From: Bradyrhizobium sacchari
Lineage (GTDB): Bacteria > Pseudomonadota > Alphaproteobacteria > Rhizobiales > Xanthobacteraceae
Direction of reading: 5' to 3'
Length of the DNA: 39,743 nucleotides
Assembly (NCBI RefSeq): GCF_002068095.1
Contig: NZ_LWIG01000038.1
Location: forward strand, 1-39,743
The notes below the pieces were generated by a model. It worked only from the letters and a program-made list of their open reading frames with translations. It ran no database searches and was not told the origin of the DNA. The position numbers were made by a program, and so were the translations under genes. Shown here in pieces: positions 18,585-26,680 of the stretch (positions are counted from its first letter, which is position 1; every line of letters starts with the position of its first letter).

Positions 18585-18797
18585 ATGCCTTCATTTAGCG
18601 TTCGGTTCATTAAGACTGTTTGTGACGATACCGGCCGCGAGCATCGTGCCTGTGAAGCAGCGTTCAAGGTCGATGCTACCTCACTGAGTGCTGCTGCACA
18701 GCAGGCGGAGATCGATTTCTGCAAGCAAAAGAGTGTCCGCGATTGGACAGTCGTCGCCGATGTGATGGAGCTTCGAACTCCGCCCGCAGGAGCTTAA
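18585..18797 (+). CDS. Small conserved-looking hypothetical protein (70 aa)
   Basis: A 70-residue protein starts MPSFSVRFIKTVCDDTGREH, with the ribosome site AGAGAGGG 6 bases before the ATG at 18585. It looks like a single compact alpha/beta domain: a strand with RFIKTV, a helix with SLSAAAQQAEIDFC, then strands with WTVVADVMEL. This resembles short proteins found in many bradyrhizobial symbiosis islands, with no known role. No partner gene is adjacent. A near sigma-54 match upstream (18536-18550) has the wrong spacing (nine bases) and was not called. Confidence 0.7.
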   Translation: MPSFSVRFIKTVCDDTGREHRACEAAFKVDATSLSAAAQQAEIDFCKQKSVRDWTVVADVMELRTPPAGA

Positions 18798-20733
18798 TCC
18801 GTCCACATCAGCGTTTCGACCATCCCGCAAACGCCGCGCTCTGCTGAATCGTTAAACAAGGGCCTCGGACTTGTGGGCTTCTCCAAGATTGCGCTTGCTG
18901 GCTGCCATCCAGATGTATTGCGGATGTAATGTGTGTGTCTTGCGTCAAGCCGAGACCCGCTGCTCCGCCGACATCCAGAGGCAAAACGATGCAGGTCAGC
19001 TTACGGATTGCCCAAACAACAGGCCGTGCGCGCTCCGCCGTGCGAATACACCCTCTGCTCTTTGGCGGGATCGATCGGGCTCGATCAGTCCCTCGCCGAC
19101 AATCGTCGCCCTGAGAGCTCGCGTTCAAAGAAGGCCAACACGAAACTAGCTTGCCCCCTCGAAATCCACAGCATGCCTTCCGTGTGTCTTCGGCTTCTTC
19201 CCACGTTTCCTGTTTGCCGCAGCGATGGCACACATCCGGCGTGCGCCCTCTGCGCATTGCTGGCTCTCTCCGTCGCTTTGGCCGCCATCGGCTTCAACCT
19301 CAATCTCCATTGTGAACGGTCGGTGCGACTACCGCCCGAGGAGATCAAAGGTCGCCTGGACTACACTTAGGTTCGATCAGAGGCCTCTGATGATGGTACT
19401 GTGGTCGTAGGATGACCACCTGTATGGTCTCAAGGGCAAGGCGCATTTTAGACAGGCTCGACTCTAAAGAGTGAGATCGCTCCGCCTGCTCTCGTCTATT
19501 TGCGGCAAGAGCGGCAATATTCTTAAGATCCGGATAACTGTCACGGTGTCGATGTCACGAAGACTGATCTGTGTTTTCTTCACGTCCGCCAAGGGTCAGG
19601 CGTCCCGCCCACAAGCTGGACCGAGAAGCATACCACGTCATCACAAGCGCATACCGCGTCCGGGTATATACTCAGTATCGGTGTTCCACGACCCGTGGGC
19701 CGTAAGTTGGGACGTGAACGCGCTCACCTCCGCCGGCAGCATTCGCGCGCGACTGTCCTCGTCATCGAATGGAACGCGAGCTCCCCGACCATCATTTGGG
19801 TCTCCAGTGACATCAAGCGGGGCTGTTGCTTCGACGTAACCATTAGATGAACCCGCGATCTACGCTCGTGCCAAAATGAAGAGCGATATGTGCGATGTTT
19901 ATTTGAGCGGAAGACACGGCGTTTTGGTTGTTCCGAGATGCTTTCGATCGCCGCGAGATTGGACGGCAACTCGAAGTGAAAGAAGCGGGCGCTGCCTTCA
20001 GTGAGAAATGTCATTCGTCAAGACGTGCGGCAGGGCGGTTAACACGGACGTAGTTTGATCTCGAATCGGCATTGGGCGGCAGTTGAGACTTCGTCAGAGT
20101 CTTGACCAAAAAGGCTAACTCCGCCGGACCAGCTCCTCGGAGCTCGGGCTCGAGCCGTCGAGAACGTTGCTTACCGTCTCGAGGGCAACGAGGTGTGCTG
20201 CATTAGTCGTAAGGAGGAAAGCTTATTTCAAAAGGCGGGCATACTGAAGATAGGTGCTGGCCAGCCGCACGGGAGGGCATCCAAGTCGTCAAGCAGTGTG
20301 GTTATCTTGTAGCAGCTGCCCAGAGTGGCCTGCGCGTATGAAGCGCATCGCGAGCCGCGTGTCTCAGCTCGATGTTTTCGGCCAAAGGCAGATTGGGCGG
20401 GAGGGCGGGAGCCCGATTATCACGGAGGAAGGAGGGCTCTTGAGACGGTCAAACGGTAGATTGTTATGCAGTCTCAGGTTGATCACGAGATCGCGCAAGG
20501 ACGAAGATGAGCAGCCGTCCCTGCTGGCGTCGCAGTTTTGAAGGACCGCGCGTACAGAGCGCCCCCGGGGAAAGCGATTGGGCCCTCGCAACTGGCTGTC
20601 GGCAATGCTAGCGGCCGCGGTCTCTCCAGGCGAAATTGGATACCTCACATAAGAGGGAAGTTCCCCAAGAGAGTGCGATCAAAGCTTAAGCGTGGCTTGT
20701 GCTTCTTCACGTTGGCCGCCGCTCTCTGAGAAA
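18798..20733. other. Gene-poor stretch with weak small-ORF signals
   Basis: No firm gene was found over nearly 2 kb. A strong ribosome site AAGGAGG at 20211-20217 precedes a 38-codon frame that would have to start with ATT at 20225. Its TGA overlaps, as ATGA, an ATG at 20338 opening a 67-codon frame to 20541. On the minus strand at about 20285-20455 a competing frame also looks protein-like (ending near RRPLWAAATR). None matches a family I know. Confidence 0.35.
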
Positions 20734-20892
20734 TCACCGCAGGCGCTTAAGCACGATCTCTTTCCGCTCTCCGTCCGAACCTCCCCGATTGAAGTTGTTC
20801 AGCTTCACTGCGAGTTGATTTGCTGATTTCAGAACGTATCGTTCAGCATGCTTTAGCTTGAATAGAAAGGTGTCGATTGGGGCTGCACTCTT
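20734..20892 (-). pseudogene. Small protein frame without a start codon
   Basis: The minus strand encodes a well-formed 51-residue sequence: PIDTFLFKLKHAERYVLK, SANQLAVKLNNFNRGGSD and ERKEIVLKRLR, ending at TGA. A stop lies just upstream and the first codon of the frame is AAG, where an ATG would be expected; AAAGGA lies about 10 bases before it. A single A-for-T change would explain a lost start codon. It could instead be the tail of a longer frameshifted gene. Function unknown. Confidence 0.45.
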
Positions 20893-21090
20893 TTACCACG
20901 AATCCTTTCAGAGCGCGACGTCTGTACGAAGGTTGCAATTCCAAAGCTGCACCTGTCCAGACGGCTCCCGTTCGTAAGACATAACCGAGCTAATACCCTT
21001 GCGCGACTTCCTTCGATATTGCCGTTTTTTAAGGTCGTCGCGCTGAAAAAACTATGTTACAAGCCGCTCCTCTCAAAAGGAGCATTCATC

Positions 21091-21276
21091 GTGAAGAAAG
21101 CAACCAAGAAACGCGTTAAGCGGCGCGAATGGACGAAGGCAGATATCAAGGAGCTCAAAGTCCATTCGAAGGCCCGAACCCCCGTCATTAAACTAGCAAA
21201 GATGACCAAGCGCAGCGCCGGCGCGCTCCGCCAGAAGGCCTTGAATCTTGGAATTGGACTCGGACATCAGCGCTAG
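21091..21276 (+). CDS. Small basic HTH/SANT-like protein (61 aa)
   Basis: A lysine- and arginine-rich 61-residue protein begins VKKATKKRVKRREWTKADIK from GTG at 21091, with AAGGAG 8 bases upstream. The segment REWTKADIKELKVHS followed by TPVIKLAKMTKRSAGALRQ resembles a Myb/SANT-type helix-turn-helix, as in a family of short rhizobial proteins. DNA binding is likely but its target is unknown. The frame is open upstream to 21019, but the GTG has the better ribosome site. A hairpin follows about 30 bases after the stop. Confidence 0.75.
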   Translation: MKKATKKRVKRREWTKADIKELKVHSKARTPVIKLAKMTKRSAGALRQKALNLGIGLGHQR

Positions 21277-21304
21277 TTGTCGCCAGCGCTGCTACTGGCG
21301 CGGT

Positions 21305-21330
21305 AGGGCGGCTCGCAGGGCCGCCCTCTT
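21305..21330 (+). terminator. Hairpin terminator after the small HTH-like gene
   Basis: AGGGCGGC (21305-21312) pairs with GCCGCCCT (21320-21327) around a 7-base loop, followed by CTT. It is GC-rich with a poor T-run. Confidence 0.6.
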
Positions 21331-22309
21331 CGGCCATAGAAGCTTGTCGCAAATGTGCTTTGCCGATCCGCGCTGAGAGAGCGTTTTTCCGCAGGTGCTG
21401 GATGGTCTTTCAATATCGCGGTACGGGCTCCAGCACTCTCTCATCCCCGATGGAGTTTCTTAGAATAGGGTCTCAACCGCTATGACCACTTGGGATCCAC
21501 GATTGTCGGTGAAGCCTTGTCCGAAGGATCTCCCATAAGAACGGCTGGACAACCTCGTCTCCGTCAGAGAGCGGCGGCCAAGGTCGCTTGCTGGATCGGG
21601 TAATCCGGCGGCATAATTAGGTTCCAGCTTTTGCAAATCTCCTTAGCGCCGATTCGCGGCGCTACGCGGCAAGATCAGCTAACTCAGATACTTGGTACAG
21701 TTTGGACGGATGGGCTCGCGGAGAGCAAGCTGGCGAGGACTATAATTCAGCATGATGACCGGTTAACGGCAGCGCCCACGGGAGATTTGCGTCTGGGTCG
21801 ATTCGTTATGGCTGGATTGCTGCGCGCTGGGCCTATGACGATATAGTCTGCCTCTTGCCGCATTCAGCCAAGCTGTCCCCTCTTCTGGCGAAATTGTTTC
21901 AAGCATCCCAGCCTCAGCGACGTGCATATCGCATTTACCTCTTCAATGCCCCAGCATATGCATCCCGTGACTATACGCAGTAAGCTTCCATGTGCCGCGC
22001 GCGGTCTTCGGCAAACGTCCGTATAGTTCTTTTCAACCTTCCCATATCCGCAATCAATCTTCGTGCAATTGAGCTGTTGCTTGACTTCGGTTTATTTGTC
22101 GAGCAATCGAGGAAGCGATTGCAGTTATCCTGCTGTGATGCCGCCCGATCGAACTGAACGGGTCTCAAGTCATGAACGCCAGGCGAAATTCTAGCGGTTT
22201 TGACTCTTTGTACGCAAGCGGTTGCCCTCATGTGATCCGGCGGCTGGCTTTGTTTCGCCCAATTGAGCTAGCGTCGCGAGGGGGCGCTTGCCAAGCGAGT
22301 GTCTGAACC
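21331..22309. other. Intergenic stretch upstream of the sulfation operon
   Basis: A 71-codon frame at 21631-21846 has no known motif. No nod box, sigma-54 or NifA site was recognised. The inverted repeat at 22103-22122 is the only structured signal near the sulfotransferase gene. Confidence 0.4.
22103..22122. promoter_or_regulatory. Inverted repeat upstream of the sulfotransferase operon
   Basis: GCAATCG-AGGAAG-CGATTGC has perfect 7-base arms with a 6-base spacer and lies about 190 bases before the sulfotransferase start. The size fits an operator for a dimeric regulator. It does not match the nod box. Confidence 0.4.
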
Positions 22310-23332
22310 ATGAGCGAACGTCTTGGTCGTCCACCTGAGGTGTGCTTTCTCCTCGGTCTTCCACGATCCGGGACCACACTCCTGGCACATTTGCTGCAGC
22401 ACCATCCCGACATTGTGGCTCCGCCTGAACCCTGGTTGATGCTGGCGCTTGAAGCATTTGGCAGGGTGGACCGGCGCCATCCGGCGGGCAGCTCACTGAT
22501 TGAGGCCGCGACCTCCGAATTCTTAGGGCGGATAGATCGCACGATCGCTAGCCGCGCTTTTGCGGACGCTGCATACGATCAGTATCTGGCAAAAGCGGGC
22601 AAGCGCATCATCATAGACAAGACACCACGCTATTGGACGGCCCTTGAGTTTCTTGAATCTATCTATCCAGAAGCGCCACACATCCTTCTGATGCGCAATC
22701 CCTACGCCATCGCCGCTTCACTGAAATCAACGTGGGGTATCCCTCTGCGGGCAGAAAGCTCGCAGCCGGTCAGCGTATCCAGTCTCGCTGATTTGATGCT
22801 TCGTCTACCCGATGGCATAATATCTTCACTCGCCGATTTGGTTTTGGGTCTTCCTAGGCTGGCTGCGAAACGTACTCGCCCGCGGACTCAGTTGGTGCAA
22901 TACGAACTGCTCGTGGCGCATCCGGACGAGGAAATCCAGCGTCTTCTGACAGGGCTCGGCTGTGATCAAGGAGGCGTCGCATCGTCGAGCATGGGACGAG
23001 CAGACTATCTCCAATCCAGCAGCTTTGGCGATCGAAAGATTCTCGAACGAAACGCCGTCGACGCAAGCTCTGTCAAGTCATGGCAATCTCAATTGAGCGT
23101 CGAAGAGATGCAAACCGTGACCGATCTGGTCGGTGCCGAGCTTTTGATAGAACTCGGATATGAGCAGGAATTGCTGCATGCGCAGCAAGCCGGAGTTCTG
23201 GACAGGGGGCGGGAGGTAACCGAACTCTATCGCCGGGTATTCCGAACTTGGTGGGATTTGCGAAGTACCAAGGCGGGAGCATTATCCGGAGGCGAGGTGG
23301 CGCGGCTTGAGCAAATCATCAACATCGCCTAA
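22310..23332 (+). CDS. PAPS-dependent sulfotransferase
   Basis: This 340-residue protein moves sulfate from PAPS to a hydroxyl or amino group. The 5'-phosphosulfate loop GLPRSGTTLL lies at residues 16-25, and the 3'-phosphate motif LMRNPYAIAASLKS at about 127-140. The cysD/nodP and cysNC/nodQ genes downstream make PAPS, so the three probably work together. In rhizobia such enzymes sulfate Nod factors (NodH, NoeE) or surface polysaccharides; which applies here cannot be read from the sequence. A 15-residue segment, SSLADLMLRLPDGII at residues 157-171, is repeated in diverged form at 172-186, an internal tandem duplication. The ATG at 22310 lacks a strong ribosome site. Confidence 0.88.
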   Translation: MSERLGRPPEVCFLLGLPRSGTTLLAHLLQHHPDIVAPPEPWLMLALEAFGRVDRRHPAGSSLIEAATSEFLGRIDRTIASRAFADAAYDQYLAKAGKRIIIDKTPRYWTALEFLESIYPEAPHILLMRNPYAIAASLKSTWGIPLRAESSQPVSVSSLADLMLRLPDGIISSLADLVLGLPRLAAKRTRPRTQLVQYELLVAHPDEEIQRLLTGLGCDQGGVASSSMGRADYLQSSSFGDRKILERNAVDASSVKSWQSQLSVEEMQTVTDLVGAELLIELGYEQELLHAQQAGVLDRGREVTELYRRVFRTWWDLRSTKAGALSGGEVARLEQIINIA

Positions 23333-23562
23333 GGATCTGAATGCTTGCGATCAAAGACACGCTGGTTGATTTAGCCAATCCTCAACTCGCACGCTGATCT
23401 GCCGATCAGGTGACGCAGGCGCCGCCGACACCAGCTGCAGAGTGCGACAAGCTGGCGCGTCTGGAAGTCTGCTGTCCAAGGGGGGTGACCCCATGGACGA
23501 GCCATGCGCCTTGGCCTGCCGTTTCTGCCGCGGTATTTCCCCATTCCGGGCTGGAGCATAGA

Positions 23563-24501
23563 ATGGCCAAGAACAGAAATCCTGCACCGAAAACAAGATA
23601 TATGCTGCCGAAACATCTGCGTCGTCTCGAAGCTGAATCGATTGAAATCATGCGTGATGTGGTCGCCGAGTTCAAAAGGCCGGTCATGCTTTACTCCATC
23701 GGAAAAGATTCAAGCGTGATGCTGCACATTGCGCTAAAGGCGTTCTATCCGGCAAAATTACCTTTCCCCCTGCTTCACGTCGATACGACCTGGAAGTTCC
23801 GCGAGATGATCGGCTTCCGAGACGCGACAGCCAGGCGGCTCGGCCTCGACTTGATTGTCCATGTGAACAAGGACGGCATCGCGCGCGGGATCAATCCGAT
23901 CGATTCCGGATCCGCGCTCCATACCCAAGTGATGAAGACCGACGCCCTGAAGCAGGCGCTCGACCTCCACGGATTTGATGCTGCCTTTGGCGGAGCCCGG
24001 CGCGATGAGGAAAGGAGTCGCGCAAAAGAACGGATACTCTCCCTCCGTTCGGCCGGACACGTATGGGACCCCCGTAACCAACGGCCGGAGCTCTGGAGCC
24101 TGTTCAACACACGCATTCGCCAGGGCGAAACCATGCGCGTGTTTGCGATGTCAAACTGGACCGAGCTTGAGGTGTGGGAATACATCATGTTCGAGAAAAT
24201 TCCGGTCGTTCCGCTCTACTTCGCAAAGCAAAGACCGATAGTGCATCGAAATGGCGCGATGATCATGGTTGACGACGAGCGACTGCCGCTTAACTGCGAC
24301 GAGACTCCGGAAATGCGGATGATCCGCTTTCGCACCCTTGGATGTTATCCTTTGAGTGGGGCTATTGAATCCGATGCGACGTCGATCGAAGGTATCGTCG
24401 CAGAAATGCAGACTGCGACTGTGTCGGAGCGCCAGGGACGCCTAATTGATACCGATGAAGCCGCTTCAATGGAGAAGAAGAAGCGGGAAGGTTACTTTTG
24501 A
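23563..24501 (+). CDS. nodP: Sulfate adenylyltransferase small subunit (CysD/NodP)
   Basis: Together with the CysN/NodQ GTPase this subunit makes adenosine 5'-phosphosulfate from sulfate and ATP in the cytoplasm. The 312-residue length is normal. The PP-loop ATP-binding motif YSIGKDSSVMLH is at about residues 44-55, and the family segments FPLLHVDTTWKF, FGGARRDEERSRAKER and LGCYPLSGAIES follow. The ATG at 23563 has GGAG 6 bases upstream; the frame is open to 23410. Its TGA overlaps the nodQ ATG, so the two are translationally coupled. The sulfotransferase lies 230 bases upstream. I use the nod name because of the fused partner and island setting; a housekeeping cysD cannot be excluded. Confidence 0.92.
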   Translation: MAKNRNPAPKTRYMLPKHLRRLEAESIEIMRDVVAEFKRPVMLYSIGKDSSVMLHIALKAFYPAKLPFPLLHVDTTWKFREMIGFRDATARRLGLDLIVHVNKDGIARGINPIDSGSALHTQVMKTDALKQALDLHGFDAAFGGARRDEERSRAKERILSLRSAGHVWDPRNQRPELWSLFNTRIRQGETMRVFAMSNWTELEVWEYIMFEKIPVVPLYFAKQRPIVHRNGAMIMVDDERLPLNCDETPEMRMIRFRTLGCYPLSGAIESDATSIEGIVAEMQTATVSERQGRLIDTDEAASMEKKKREGYF

Positions 24502-26384
24502 TGTTTACAAAGCCGACAACGCTACCGGCCTCGGCCCGGTCGAAGGATCAGCTGCGATTCATCACATGTGGCTCGGTGGACGACGGCAAATCGACGCTGA
24601 TCGGCCGACTACTGCACGACAGCAAGATGATCTACCACGATCAGATCACAGCGCTGGAACGCGACAGCATCAAGTACGGTAGCACCGGGAACAACATCGA
24701 CTTCGCGCTGCTTGTGGACGGGCTTGAGGCCGAACGGGAGCAGGGCATCACGATCGATGTTGCCTACCGCTTCTTCACTACGCCGCGCCGCTCCTTCATG
24801 GTGGCCGACACTCCCGGCCACGAGCAGTATACCCGCAATATGGCTACCGGCGCCTCGCAAGCCCAGCTCGCCGTGATCCTGATCGATGCCCGCAAAGGCG
24901 TGATGGTTCAGACGCGCCGCCACTCCTTCATCTGTGCGTTGCTCGGTATTCGTCATATCGTGCTGGCAGTGAATAAGATCGATCTTGTCGCATACGACAA
25001 GGAGTGCTTCGATCGGATCGCTCGTGACTATCTGGCCTTTGCCGCCGGTCTCGGCTTCACCTCGATCGTTCCGATCCCGATCTCGGCCCGCTACGGCGAC
25101 AACGTCGTAGACCGCTCCGCGCGTGCCAACTGGTATCATGGCCCCTGCCTGCTTGAATATTTGGAGAGCATTGACATCCAATCCGGCACCCCAAACCAGG
25201 CTTTCCGCTTCCCGGTACAATGGGTGAACCGGCCAAATCCGGATTTTCGGGGCTATGCCGGGACGGTGGCTTCCGGGAAGATCTCAGCCGGGGACGAGAT
25301 CATTGTCGCCGCGTCGGGACGGACCACCCGGGTCAAGCGGATCGTGACCCAGGCTGGCGACCTCGGCGGCGCCGAAGCCGGGGATGCCGTGACTATTACA
25401 CTGGAAGACGAAATCGATATCGGCCGTGGCGACATTCTGTCGCGGCTGGACGATCGACCGAAGATCGCAGACCAGTTCGCTGCTTATGTGATCTGGATGG
25501 ACGAGGAGCCACTCGCTCCCGGACGTAACTACGTCCTGCGGATTGGATCGCAGACGATTTCGGGTAGCATCACCGAAATTAGGCACCGGATCGACGTCAA
25601 CACTGGTGAGCATCTGGCCGCCGGGATGGTTTCCTTCAACGAGATCGCCTTCTGCAATGTTGCTACCACAATGCCCGCAGTATTCGATCCTTACGATGTC
25701 AATCGGAAGACCGGCTCATTTATCTTCATTGATCGCTACACGAATCGTACGGCCGGCGCCGGCATGATTGCCTTTCCGCTTCGGCGGGCCACCAATATTA
25801 CTAGGCAAGTGCTATCCGTGGGTAGGAGGGAGCGCGCCGCGCTCAAGAATCAGAAGCCTTGCGTCATCTGGTTCACCGGCCTGTCTGGCGCGGGAAAGTC
25901 GGCGATTGCCGACCTCGTTGATCAAAAGCTGTTTGCGATGTCGCGGCATACAATGCTGCTGGATGGCGACAATCTCCGGCACGGATTAAGCGCGGATCTC
26001 GGCTTCTCGTTGGCAGACCGCGCGGAGAACATTCGGCGTATCGGTGAAGTTGCCAAGTTGATGGCAGACAGCGGCTTGATCGTGATCTGCTCGTTCATCT
26101 CGCCCACTAGGGCCGAACGGGACAGGGTGCGCATCCTGGTTGGCAAGGAAGAGTTCATAGAAGTCTTTGTCGATACGCCGATCGAGGAATGCGCGCGGCG
26201 AGACCCAAAAGGGCTGTACTCAAAGGTGAAATCACGCAAGATCAAGAACTTCACCGGAATCCACGCGCCGTACGAAGCACCAGCAACACCGGACATTCAT
26301 CTCAGGACCATGGAACAGACCTTAGAGCATTCAGCAAAAGCGGTAGTGGATGTCTTGATGGCGCGCTCAATTCTTGATGGTTAG
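24501..26384 (+). CDS. nodQ: Bifunctional sulfate adenylyltransferase GTPase / APS kinase (CysNC/NodQ)
   Basis: This 627-residue fusion completes PAPS synthesis. The N-terminal CysN part is an elongation-factor-like GTPase with GSVDDGKST at residues 24-32, DTPGHEQYTRNMATGAS and NKIDLV. The C-terminal CysC part is APS kinase with its P-loop GLSGAGKS at 460-467 and DGDNLRHGL, SFISPTRAERD and KGLYSKV further on. The length fits NodQ (about 640). The ATG at 24501 shares TGATG with the end of nodP. It supplies PAPS to the sulfotransferase at 22310. An inverted repeat suited to termination follows at 26397-26433. Confidence 0.95.
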   Translation: MFTKPTTLPASARSKDQLRFITCGSVDDGKSTLIGRLLHDSKMIYHDQITALERDSIKYGSTGNNIDFALLVDGLEAEREQGITIDVAYRFFTTPRRSFMVADTPGHEQYTRNMATGASQAQLAVILIDARKGVMVQTRRHSFICALLGIRHIVLAVNKIDLVAYDKECFDRIARDYLAFAAGLGFTSIVPIPISARYGDNVVDRSARANWYHGPCLLEYLESIDIQSGTPNQAFRFPVQWVNRPNPDFRGYAGTVASGKISAGDEIIVAASGRTTRVKRIVTQAGDLGGAEAGDAVTITLEDEIDIGRGDILSRLDDRPKIADQFAAYVIWMDEEPLAPGRNYVLRIGSQTISGSITEIRHRIDVNTGEHLAAGMVSFNEIAFCNVATTMPAVFDPYDVNRKTGSFIFIDRYTNRTAGAGMIAFPLRRATNITRQVLSVGRRERAALKNQKPCVIWFTGLSGAGKSAIADLVDQKLFAMSRHTMLLDGDNLRHGLSADLGFSLADRAENIRRIGEVAKLMADSGLIVICSFISPTRAERDRVRILVGKEEFIEVFVDTPIEECARRDPKGLYSKVKSRKIKNFTGIHAPYEAPATPDIHLRTMEQTLEHSAKAVVDVLMARSILDG

Positions 26385-26396
26385 ATGTGCCCCCGC

Positions 26397-26433
26397 ATCG
26401 CCTGATCCATCCTGCTGGCGTGACTCAGGCGAT
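26397..26433 (+). terminator. Hairpin terminator after nodQ
   Basis: ATCGCCTGA (26397-26405) pairs perfectly with TCAGGCGAT (26425-26433) across a 19-base loop, starting 12 bases after the nodQ stop and followed by TTTGG. It probably ends the sulfation operon. Confidence 0.55.
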
Positions 26434-26482
26434 TTGGCTCAGGCTGTGGCTGCGATCGACCGTTTCGCTCTAAAGGAATAAA

Positions 26483-26680
26483 ATGGTCGCATCCACTCGA
26501 GTATTGCCAGCTTCCGGTTATGTGCTCGAAGTGGATGGTCAATTCAAAACCGAGTAGGCGAGCAAAGATGGAGCATGGTCAAAGGCGGAGGAGCTCAAGA
26601 GAACCCGTCCCATGCCGCAGATCAGAATCTACGACGCGGTGAGAAAGGCCAGAGAGGAAGTCCGACATCCACTAGGTTGA
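26483..26680 (+). pseudogene. Small conserved-looking gene broken by an amber codon
   Basis: A frame starts MVASTRVLPASGYVLEVDGQ at 26483, with AAGGA 5 bases upstream. It meets TAG at 26555-26557 and continues in the same frame as ASKDGAWSKAEELKRTRP and QIRIYDAVRKAREEVRHP to TGA at 26678. Both halves look like one 65-residue domain with a strand, helix and strand pattern, similar to short proteins I recall from rhizobia. Only a single nonsense codon interrupts it. Recent decay is the simplest reading; amber suppression or readthrough is possible but unsupported. Confidence 0.6.

Noticed and set aside
18967..18990. Half of a tts box (GTCAGCTT) for type III secretion control
   Set aside because: The second half does not match, and no type III effector or secretion gene follows.
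21900..22309. Nod box upstream of the sulfotransferase
   Set aside because: AATC-containing words occur, but not the ordered ATC-N9-GAT modules of a nod box.
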